Part shown: one piece after another, positions 33,988 through 40,854 of the stretch
Position numbering within the stretch: position 1 is the first letter of the stretch
Layout of the letters: every line of letters starts with the position of its first letter
Source: Propionivibrio sp.
GTDB taxonomy: Bacteria > Pseudomonadota > Gammaproteobacteria > Burkholderiales > Rhodocyclaceae
NCBI GenBank assembly: GCA_029975435.1
Contig: JARKPC010000052.1
Span: 1-40,854 of the forward strand
Length of the DNA: 40,854 nucleotides
Direction of reading: 5' to 3'
Program-made: the position numbers and the translations under genes
Notes under the pieces: model-generated
Seen by the model: only the letters and a program-made list of their open reading frames with translations
Database searches by the model: none
What the model was told of the DNA's origin: nothing

Positions 33988-35649
33988 TTACGCCCGGCCG
34001 CTCCTCCGCGCCACCGGAACGGACTGGAACTCCCGCTGGAAGCGTTCCAGGCAATCCAGGGGCCCGCAGACGAAAAGGGTATCGTCTGGTCCTGTCTCAA
34101 AGTCGCCGGAGAAGTCGACAAACACGTCCGGGCCACGCTCGACGGCGATGATCTTGGCCCCGGTGCGCTCAACCACTTCGCTGCGCCACGGATGCCAGCC
34201 GGACACTTTTCCGGCGCTCAGGCGAACGAACTTGATCCGGTTCTCAACCGGCACCGCCTGTTCGCCGAGCAACTGATAGGCCAGTATCTGGCCGGCCAGC
34301 TGACCTTCCGAGAACGCAAAATCCGCCCCTGCGCGGTAGAGGCGCTCGATATTGCGCGAGCGGCTCACGCTGACGATCAGCGGCACTTCCGGCGCATAGT
34401 CGCGCGCCACGGCGGTAGCAAAAACGGCCTCGGCATCGTCGCTGAGGGCCAGGATCACCGCGCTCGCATCGCGCACCCGAGCTCTGTCCAAGGTCGCGGT
34501 TTCCAAGATGTTGCCGGACACATCCACGCCGTCTCCCTGCTCGCGGGCGACCACGGTAAAGTTTTCCTGCGCGTCGCGCAGCATCTGCGCCACCTTGGCG
34601 CCCACCGTTCCCAACCCGACGAGAACGACCGGCCCGGTGCGGCGAATCGGCATCGCCATGCGCTCGACCTTCTCGAGGTTGGCCGGAGATCCGACCACCA
34701 CGAGGATCGCGCCCGGCCGGACGACGGTTTCGGAGCCCTTGGAGGTAGTGAACACCCCGCCATGCCACTGGCCGATAACCGAGACGCCGTAGTTCTGGCG
34801 CAGATGCAGATCACCAAGCCGCTTCCCGGCGAGATCGCTGCCCGGTCGAATGCGGAACTCGGCCAGCCCGATTTTCGCGCCGAGCAGATGCATTCCCTCG
34901 GCGGGCTGACTGATGCGCGTACTGGCACGCGAAGCCAGCGCCGCGCCGAGCACGTGCGCCGAGGTAAACACCTCGGTGGCGCCGATCTGGAGCATCGGCG
35001 AACGGTAGAGCGGTTCGTCGGCCAACGCGTAGAGCGGGCCGGAGAAACCGTACTCGCGGACGATCAGGGTGCACGCCGCATTGGCGTGATCGTCCGCGTT
35101 GGTCACTACGGCCCGCGCCTGTCTGACCCGCAGCAAGACCGTCGGGTCATCCGAAAGATTGCCAAGCACCACGTTGTAGCCGCGATCACGGCACTGACGT
35201 GCCGTTTGCAGGTCTTCCTCGAAAATGACGAACGGGCACTTGGCGCGAAGAAGATCGTCGAGCAGGGACTCGATGGCCGGGCCGTAGCGGTAAAAAAGCA
35301 CCTTGCCGTCCATCGGCGGCAGGACATGCTGGAGACGAACCTCGAACTGTTCTTCGAAGAACGGCAGGACGAACACCGGAAATACGAGAAAAACGAGAAA
35401 CTGCCCGAGGAACTGGCCGAGGATCACGAACAGCGCAACCGCCGGATGCTTCCAGTGGCTGTCGTTGCCATAACCTGTGGTGGTCAGGGTCTCCGACGCC
35501 CATTGCAGGCTCTCCAGGAAGGTGCGCGGAGATCCCTCCAAGTAGCCCATCAGCACCATATAGACGGTTCCGAGAACGAGCACCGCCGCAGGCAGCAATG
35601 CCAGCAGGACAAGCAGCCTCCGCGTCGAACGCTTGAGTCGGATGAACAT
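33988..35649 (-). CDS. Two-helix potassium channel with tandem RCK (TrkA) domains
   Basis: Membrane protein of 553 residues. TM1 (about 12-35), a pore loop and TM2 (about 68-95) form a minimal K+ channel pore, and the filter reads TTTGYG at 56-61 instead of the common TVGYG type. A first TrkA-N-like domain (about 108-235) has a degenerate nucleotide loop (YRYGPA). It is followed by a TrkA-C-like segment (LAEFRIRPGSDLAGKRL) and a second TrkA-N domain with an intact GLGTVG loop near residue 340, then a final C-terminal region. Ligand-gated K+ flux is likely; the gating ligand is unknown. It stands alone: the 164 bases upstream (35650-35813) separate it from the lipoprotein gene and contain no other feature I can identify. 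Confidence 0.88.
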   Translation of the reverse strand: MFIRLKRSTRRLLVLLALLPAAVLVLGTVYMVLMGYLEGSPRTFLESLQWASETLTTTGYGNDSHWKHPAVALFVILGQFLGQFLVFLVFPVFVLPFFEEQFEVRLQHVLPPMDGKVLFYRYGPAIESLLDDLLRAKCPFVIFEEDLQTARQCRDRGYNVVLGNLSDDPTVLLRVRQARAVVTNADDHANAACTLIVREYGFSGPLYALADEPLYRSPMLQIGATEVFTSAHVLGAALASRASTRISQPAEGMHLLGAKIGLAEFRIRPGSDLAGKRLGDLHLRQNYGVSVIGQWHGGVFTTSKGSETVVRPGAILVVVGSPANLEKVERMAMPIRRTGPVVLVGLGTVGAKVAQMLRDAQENFTVVAREQGDGVDVSGNILETATLDRARVRDASAVILALSDDAEAVFATAVARDYAPEVPLIVSVSRSRNIERLYRAGADFAFSEGQLAGQILAYQLLGEQAVPVENRIKFVRLSAGKVSGWHPWRSEVVERTGAKIIAVERGPDVFVDFSGDFETGPDDTLFVCGPLDCLERFQREFQSVPVARRSGRA

Positions 35650-35813
35650 GACGATCAGTCTTCTACTTGTTATCTATGCGGGGAAGTATGTGCGCCGTCA
35701 CCCCGGCGGTCAAACGCGCCGTTGATGCGCGTTCGCCGGCCCGAAAAACAGGCCTGCCGCAGCCTTCTCCCCTGCCGAACCAGCCCTCTGCGAAAGGCGC
35801 CCTGGAGGGATGC

Positions 35814-36083
35814 CTATTTCAGATTCTTTGCCGAAAGCAGCATCACCTGGCCCGCCACGAAATTGACGCTGATACCGCGTTGCTCGTCACCCCACACGCA
35901 GGTGCGAATTCCCAGCGCTTCGTCGCAACGCGCCGGATCGCCGAGAATCTGCTTCACTTCGTCGTAGGACTGCCCAGTGCGCAACTTGCCGTAGTTCTCA
36001 AGACTGATCTTGCTGCTGCAGGCGGCCAGCACCAAACTGGCCACGAGCAAAACCGCGCACCGCCAAACACCCGATCCATGCAT
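35814..36083 (-). CDS. Small lipoprotein, DUF3862/BamE-like fold
   Basis: Protein of 89 residues with a lipoprotein signal peptide: hydrophobic core VLLVASLVLA followed by a lipobox LAAC with the lipidated cysteine near residue 22. The mature part (YGKLRTGQSYDEVKQILGDP) has the helix-strand pattern of SmpA/OmlA/BamE-like or DUF3862 proteins, which bind to outer-membrane or peptidoglycan components; no specific partner is evident. The start at 36083 is chosen for the signal peptide. The frame runs on upstream into dnaE without meaning. It lies 23 bases after the dnaE stop and could be co-transcribed with it. Confidence 0.78.
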   Translation of the reverse strand: MHGSGVWRCAVLLVASLVLAACSSKISLENYGKLRTGQSYDEVKQILGDPARCDEALGIRTCVWGDEQRGISVNFVAGQVMLLSAKNLK

Positions 36084-36106
36084 GTGACACCTCGGCACAA
36101 AGTGAC

Positions 36107-39100
36107 TCAACTGTAATCGATCCGCACGTTCTCGCTGCTCAACCAGTCGCCCAGCGCCGATAGCAGATCGTCCTCGAGTCGCACCCGGCAACTGTCGCCG
36201 AGCGCCAGTTCGCACAGGGCATCGGCATTACGGTACGACAACAGCACCGGGCAGTTTCCCGGCGTGTACGGCGTCAGCAAGGCGCGCAACCTCTGCGCCG
36301 CCAGCGGCGCATTGACCCCGCTGGCCTGCCCGTTCAGGGAAATGCGCAGATGCCGCGCAAAACGTCCGCGCGCTTCGGCCAGCGTCAACAGGCGCTCGGC
36401 CACCACGCGCACCTTGCCTTCTCCGGCAAAGTCGTCGCGCTGCACCTTGCCTTCTATGACCAGGACCTCGTCATCCCGGATCTTGTCGCGCTCGGCCTCG
36501 AAGGTTTCGTTGAACACCGACACTTCCATCGAGGTCGTCCCATCGTCGATCTGCACGAAGGCCATCTTGCCGCGCGAGGTGATCTTGGTACGCACCCCCA
36601 CCACTAGGCCGGCCAGCAACTGCGGCTCTTTCCTCGGTTCCAGCGAGGCCAGCGGCTTGCGGGCAAAGCGCGCCACTTCCTGCTTGACTTCGTTGAACGG
36701 GTGGCCGGAGAGGAAGAAGCCGAGCGCCAGTTTTTCCTCGCGCAGCTTGTCGCGTTCCTTCCAGCGTGGCACCTCGCGGTATTGCGGCCGGTGCTCGTCA
36801 TCCTGGCCGCCGCCGAAAACGTCGAACAGACTGACCTGCATGGCGTTGCGCTCGGCCTGCTCGGCCGCCTCGATGGCCACGCCGACCGAGGCCATCAACC
36901 GCGCCCGATGGTCGTCGATCGAATCGAAGGCGCCGGCACGGATCAGTGCCTCGATGGTGCGGCGGTTGACCATGCGCTTGTCCACACGCTCGCAAAAGTC
37001 GAACAGATCCTTGAACGGCCCACCCGTTTCGCGCGCCTTGAGGATGACGGTAACCGCCTGCTCGCCGGTCCCCTTCACGGCTCCCAGGCCATAGCGGATG
37101 GTTTTACGGTCGACGGGGACGAAGCGGTATTCGGACGCATTCACGTCCGGCCCGAGCACGGTCAGCTTGTTGGCGATCGCGTCGTCGTAGAAGATCTTCA
37201 CCGTGTCGGTGTTGTCCATGTCCGACGACAGGGTCGCCGCCATGAACGCGGCGCAGTGGTGCGCCTTCAGCCACGCTGTCTGGTAGGTGACGACGGCATA
37301 CGCCGCGGTATGCGACTTGTTGAAGCCGTACTCCGCGAACTTGGTCATCAGATCGAACAACTGCTCCGCGAGCGCCGGGTCGTAGCCCTTCTTCTTCGCA
37401 CCTTCCGCAATGGTCTCGCGGTGCTTGGCCATCTCGTCGGCCTTCTTCTTGCCCATCGCCCGGCGCAACATGTCGGCGCCACCGAGCGTGTAGCCGCCGA
37501 TGATCTGCGAGATCTGCATCACCTGTTCCTGATACACGATCACGCCGTAAGTCGGTTCCAGGCACCCCTTCAAGTCGTCGTGGAAGTAGTCGATCTTCTG
37601 CTGGCCCTTCTTGCGCAGAATGAAGTCGTCGACCATGCCCGAACCAAGCGGTCCAGGGCGATACAGCGCGAGAACGGCGATGATGTCCTCGAAGCGGTCG
37701 GGCGCCAGTTTCTTGAGCAGCTTCTTCATGCCCTCCGATTCCACCTGGAAGATCGCCGTGGTATTGGCGTCCTTGAGAATCTGGTAGGCCTTGGGGTCGT
37801 CGAAGGTCAGCGCGTCGAGGTCCGGGCGCGCGCCGGTCAGCTTCTCGACGTAATCGACCGCGAGCTTGATGATGGTCAGGTTGCGCAGGCCGAGAAAGTC
37901 GAACTTGACCAGTCCGACCTTTTCCACATCGTCCTTGTCGTATTGGGAGACGACCGAGCCACCGGCGTCGGCGGAATACAACGGACAGAAGTCCGTCAGC
38001 TTGCCAGGCGCAATCAGCACGCCGCCAGCGTGCATGCCCACGTTGCGCGTCAGATCTTCGAGCCGCCCGGCCAACTCGAACAGTTCCTTGACCTCCTCTT
38101 CCTCCTCGATGCGCTGCTTCAGTTGCGGCTCCGCCTCGATGGCCTTCTTCAGCGATAGCGGCTTGTTCTGCTCGACCGGAATCAGCTTGGAGAGCTGGTC
38201 GCAAAAGTTGTACGGCATGTCGAGCACGCGCCCGACGTCGCGGATGACCGCCTTCGAGGACATGGTGCCGAAGGTGGCGATCTGCGACACGGCGTCATGG
38301 CCGTATTTGTCGCGCACGTATTCGATGACTCGCCAGCGGTTGTCCTGGCAAAAGTCGATGTCGAAGTCCGGCATCGATACCCGTTCCGGGTTGAGAAAGC
38401 GTTCGAACAGCAGCGCGTAGCGCAGCGGATCGAGGTCGGTAATGCCGAGCGAGAAAGCCACCAGCGACCCCGCGCCCGACCCCCGCCCCGGCCCGACCGG
38501 CACGCCATTGTGCTTGCCCCAGTTGATGAAGTCCGCAACGATAAGGAAGTAACCGGGGAATCCCATCTGGATGATGGTCTGCGTCTCGATCTTCAGGCGG
38601 GCTTCGTAGATCGGGCGCTGCTTTTCCAGTTCAGCGGGATCGGGATAGAGCTGCTTCAGGCGCTGCTCCAGGCCGCGTTCGGCTTCCATGACCAGGAAGT
38701 CGTCGAGCGTCACCCCCTCCGGCGTCGGAAAGTTCGGCAGGTAGTTCTTGTACAGGCCGATCTGCAGGTTGCAGCGCTTGGCGATCTCGACCGAATTCTG
38801 CAGCGCCTCGGGCAGATCGGAGAACAGATCGGCCATTTCCTCGGGCGACTTGAAATACTGCTCCTCGGTGTACAAGCGGGGACGCCGGGTATCGCCCAGC
38901 ATGTAGCCTTCGGCAATGCACACGCGCGCCTCATGCGCCTTGAAGTCATCGCGCTCGAGAAACTGTATGGGATGCGTGGCCACCAGCGGCAACCCGAGTT
39001 CCGCGGACAGATGCGCAGTCGCCGCCACCAGCGATTCCTGCTGCGCCTGTCCGCGCGGATGCGGACGCTGCACTTCAAGATAGAAGGCTTGCGGAAACAG

Positions 39101-39583
39101 TTCGGCCCAGTACGCCGCGCGGCTCGCGGCCTGCTCGACATTACCCTGCTGCAGCGCTTCGCCGATATCGCCCAAGGACGCGCCCGACAGGGCAATCAGC
39201 CCGTCCACCCCGATCTCGCGCAGCATGGCGCGCGTGATCTCGGCGCGCCCACGCACGCGCGGCGCCAGATAGGCGCGCGTGAGCAACTCGCACAGCTGCA
39301 GATACCCCTGCCGCGAACGGCACAACAGCAACATGCGGTAGGGCCGGTCGGGATCCAATTCGTTAGCCAGGTGGATGTCGCAGCCAAGCACGGGCTTGAC
39401 CCCCGTACCGCGCGCCGCCAGGTAGAACTTGACAAGGCCGAAGAGGTTGGCGAGATCGGTCAATGCCAGTGCCGGCATGCCGCAGGCGGCGGCGCGCGAC
39501 ACCGCGTCGTCGATACGCACGATGCCGTCGGTGACGGAGTATTCGCTATGCAGGCGGAGATGGACGAAACGGGGATCGGACAT
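36107..39583 (-). CDS. dnaE: DNA polymerase III alpha subunit
   Basis: Replicative polymerase of 1158 residues (E. coli 1160). The N-terminal PHP domain begins FVHLRLHSEYSVTDG. The palm domain has the metal-binding aspartates in PDFDIDF (D406, D408 and D410 region). GPGRGSGAGSLVA, MHAGGVLIAPG, YNFCDQLSKLIP and PGPLGSGMVDDFI are further family marks. The finger, HhH and OB domains follow (VGVRTKITSRGKMAFVQIDDGT for the OB fold), with the tau-binding region last. Nothing is truncated or frameshifted. It is divergent from the glycine-zipper gene across 145 bases. The lipoprotein gene follows it directly. Confidence 0.97.
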   Translation of the reverse strand: MSDPRFVHLRLHSEYSVTDGIVRIDDAVSRAAACGMPALALTDLANLFGLVKFYLAARGTGVKPVLGCDIHLANELDPDRPYRMLLLCRSRQGYLQLCELLTRAYLAPRVRGRAEITRAMLREIGVDGLIALSGASLGDIGEALQQGNVEQAASRAAYWAELFPQAFYLEVQRPHPRGQAQQESLVAATAHLSAELGLPLVATHPIQFLERDDFKAHEARVCIAEGYMLGDTRRPRLYTEEQYFKSPEEMADLFSDLPEALQNSVEIAKRCNLQIGLYKNYLPNFPTPEGVTLDDFLVMEAERGLEQRLKQLYPDPAELEKQRPIYEARLKIETQTIIQMGFPGYFLIVADFINWGKHNGVPVGPGRGSGAGSLVAFSLGITDLDPLRYALLFERFLNPERVSMPDFDIDFCQDNRWRVIEYVRDKYGHDAVSQIATFGTMSSKAVIRDVGRVLDMPYNFCDQLSKLIPVEQNKPLSLKKAIEAEPQLKQRIEEEEEVKELFELAGRLEDLTRNVGMHAGGVLIAPGKLTDFCPLYSADAGGSVVSQYDKDDVEKVGLVKFDFLGLRNLTIIKLAVDYVEKLTGARPDLDALTFDDPKAYQILKDANTTAIFQVESEGMKKLLKKLAPDRFEDIIAVLALYRPGPLGSGMVDDFILRKKGQQKIDYFHDDLKGCLEPTYGVIVYQEQVMQISQIIGGYTLGGADMLRRAMGKKKADEMAKHRETIAEGAKKKGYDPALAEQLFDLMTKFAEYGFNKSHTAAYAVVTYQTAWLKAHHCAAFMAATLSSDMDNTDTVKIFYDDAIANKLTVLGPDVNASEYRFVPVDRKTIRYGLGAVKGTGEQAVTVILKARETGGPFKDLFDFCERVDKRMVNRRTIEALIRAGAFDSIDDHRARLMASVGVAIEAAEQAERNAMQVSLFDVFGGGQDDEHRPQYREVPRWKERDKLREEKLALGFFLSGHPFNEVKQEVARFARKPLASLEPRKEPQLLAGLVVGVRTKITSRGKMAFVQIDDGTTSMEVSVFNETFEAERDKIRDDEVLVIEGKVQRDDFAGEGKVRVVAERLLTLAEARGRFARHLRISLNGQASGVNAPLAAQRLRALLTPYTPGNCPVLLSYRNADALCELALGDSCRVRLEDDLLSALGDWLSSENVRIDYS

Positions 39584-39728
39584 CGCGTTATTTTACTCCG
39601 AGCCGGGTTTCGGACGGGCAGAGGCCGCCGATCGCCGGAAACAATCCTTTACAGATCCTTACGCCCGAGCCACACCTGCCAGCAGCGAAATGGCTATGCT
39701 GGAACCGTCACGAAACAAGGAGCACACC

Positions 39729-40175
39729 ATGAAAACGCGCATTGGCATCATCCTGTCCCTGTCTCTCGGTCTGCTATCCGCCAACGCCGCCATGGCCAAC
39801 GACGCGGTTCTCGGAGCGATCGTCGGCGGCGGGCTGGGAGCCGCTGTCGGCAGCCACGTCGGCGGCCGCGATGGCGCTGTCATCGGCAGCGCCGTCGGCG
39901 CCGCGGCAGGCGTCGTCATCGCTTCGGACGACGGCCATCGCCACCGCCCCGCGGCTTACGGCTATGCGCCACCGCCCCCGGTCCGCGTCTACGCCCCGGG
40001 GCCGGTTTATGCTCCAGCGCCCGTTTATGCGCCGACCCCGGTGTATTACGCCCCCCCTCCGGTCCGCATTGTCCGCCCGCCTGTCGTATATGTCCCCGTC
40101 TCCCCGGCGAGAGGAGAATGGCGCCATGACCATCGTCACTACGAGCGGGAGCATTACGACCGGCACTGGCGCTGA
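39729..40175 (+). CDS. Exported glycine-zipper protein with Pro/Tyr-rich repeats
   Basis: Protein of 148 residues: a Sec signal peptide (cleavage likely after ANA or AMA near residue 20-23), then a glycine zipper (AIVGGGLGAAVGSHVGG and AVIGSAVGAAAGVV, about 28-60). A Pro/Tyr/Val-rich tract with short imperfect repeats of the PVYAP kind (about 75-125) and a His/Arg/Tyr-rich basic tail follow. It is probably a periplasmic or outer-membrane protein of unknown function. The start is preceded by AAGGAG. Its stop is 21 bases from the convergent ParA gene. Confidence 0.82.
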   Translation: MKTRIGIILSLSLGLLSANAAMANDAVLGAIVGGGLGAAVGSHVGGRDGAVIGSAVGAAAGVVIASDDGHRHRPAAYGYAPPPPVRVYAPGPVYAPAPVYAPTPVYYAPPPVRIVRPPVVYVPVSPARGEWRHDHRHYEREHYDRHWR

Positions 40176-40196
40176 ACAACCGCCAGGCAGGCGAAT

Positions 40197-40820
40197 TCAC
40201 CCTTCGACCCACTCCAGGATCGGCCGCCACAATTCGATATCCCGCTCGGCGCGCGCGGCGGGGAGATCGAATAACGTCATGCCGTTGGCGGCCAGTTGCA
40301 CATACAGCTGGCTGTCGCGGATATAGCTCAGCACCGGCAGGTCCCACGACGACAGAAAGCGCTCCAGTTCGCCAGCCGCACGGGTACGCGGATCGACGCG
40401 CATGCCGACCACGGCGATGAAGGCACGCTCCTTGCGGACGGCTTTCTCCTGCAGCAGCGCTTCAAGGAAATCTCGCGTCGCCAGAATATCGAACAGCGAC
40501 GGCTGCACCGGCACGATGACCCGGTTAACCTGGCGCAACACCTTTTCCAGCGCCTTGCCGTGCAGCCCGGCCGGCGTATCGAGCACCACATGCGTGGTGT
40601 CCCGTGGCGGTCGCAAGGGTTGGTCTTTCTCGATGTCCCAGCCGCGAATCGGCGGCAGTGCGGCGGGGCGGATCTTCAGCCACTCCCGCGCCGAATGCTG
40701 GCGGTCGGTATCGCCGAGCATGACCCGGCGCCCCTCCTGAGCGAAATATCCGGCGAGATTGGTGGCCAGGGTCGATTTTCCCGCCCCGCCCTTGGGATTG
40801 GCAATCAGGAAGGATTTCAT
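40197..40820 (-). CDS. ParA/MinD-family ATPase, orphan
   Basis: Deviant Walker-type ATPase of 207 residues. The KGGAGKST loop is at residues 10-17, followed by a GDTDRQHSA segment in place of the usual DxDPQ, and THVVLDTPAG as Walker B. It is shorter than chromosomal ParA and resembles small ParA-like positioning proteins. No ParB gene or parS site is visible. It may position another cargo, but none is identified. The start overlaps what looks like the end of another gene by four bases. Confidence 0.88.
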   Translation of the reverse strand: MKSFLIANPKGGAGKSTLATNLAGYFAQEGRRVMLGDTDRQHSAREWLKIRPAALPPIRGWDIEKDQPLRPPRDTTHVVLDTPAGLHGKALEKVLRQVNRVIVPVQPSLFDILATRDFLEALLQEKAVRKERAFIAVVGMRVDPRTRAAGELERFLSSWDLPVLSYIRDSQLYVQLAANGMTLFDLPAARAERDIELWRPILEWVEG

Positions 40821-40854
40821 GAACGTCCGGCTTCCATCAGGGCAGCAGTATCGT
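40817..40854 (-). CDS. Possible 3' end of a gene upstream of the ParA-like gene
   Basis: On the minus strand a frame entering the window from its right edge reads DTAALMEAGRS and ends with a TGA that overlaps the ParA ATG (ATGA). The four-base overlap is the same arrangement as in the other operons of this window. Only 11 residues are visible, so the product cannot be named and the call is tentative. Confidence 0.3.
   Translation of the reverse strand, partial: DTAALMEAGRS

Noticed and set aside
36701..38158. A 485-residue frame opposite dnaE.
   Set aside because: It is antisense to conserved polymerase domains with no family features.

Overview
The window is GC-rich, densely packed chromosomal DNA from a Gram-negative bacterium. 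Gene content and order point to a betaproteobacterium, probably Rhodocyclales-like. The cues are glyA-nrdR-ribD, divergent pmbA/darP, the decarboxylase-dcd block next to apbC and metG, thyA-folA, and several TRAP transporters; the taxonomic placement is an inference. I see no tRNA, rRNA, CRISPR array, insertion sequence or prophage, and no gene-free stretch longer than about 235 bases.

Layout. 1-402: 3' part of an unrecognised gene. 474-4815: moeB (+), facing a minus-strand run of histidine phosphatase, glyA, nrdR and ribD. 5048-11297: two TRAP transporters. One has Q and M subunits on the plus strand and a convergent TakP-like (2-oxoacid type) binding protein; the other is a complete P-Q-M operon. 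11308-16248: pmbA/darP, a 507-residue PilZ-like protein, thyA and folA. 16227-20321 (-): PLP-dependent basic amino-acid decarboxylase, dcd and apbC. 20452-30349 (+): metG followed without a real gap by a small two-helix membrane protein, hyfB-C-E-F-G-I and an acylphosphatase. 30498-33958 (+): a PAS-GGDEF diguanylate cyclase, a 2-Cys peroxiredoxin and a glycine-zipper protein. 33988-39583 (-): a two-helix K+ channel with cytosolic RCK domains, a small lipoprotein and dnaE. 39729-40854: a glycine-zipper envelope protein and an orphan ParA-type ATPase.

The most interesting locus is 22571-30349. It encodes a group-4-hydrogenase/complex-I-like membrane module with antiporter-like subunits HyfB and HyfF, membrane anchors HyfC and HyfE, a NuoCD-like HyfG and a NuoB-like HyfI. 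HyfI keeps all four ligands of its proximal [4Fe-4S] cluster. HyfG has lost all four Ni-binding cysteines: Ser/Ser at the first motif and Ser/Gly at the second. It also ends where a real hydrogenase would be proteolytically matured. No ferredoxin-like subunit (HyfA, HyfH), HyfD or maturation protease is encoded nearby. This matches the 'energy-converting hydrogenase-related' (Ehr) class, which has no established reaction. The small membrane protein at the front and the acylphosphatase at the end, both overlapping their neighbours, look like candidate extra components.

Other points of interest are an inverted array of heptads just upstream of the decarboxylase, hairpins inside the second TRAP operon and in front of the diguanylate cyclase gene, and a K+ channel with an altered filter motif and a degenerate first RCK domain.
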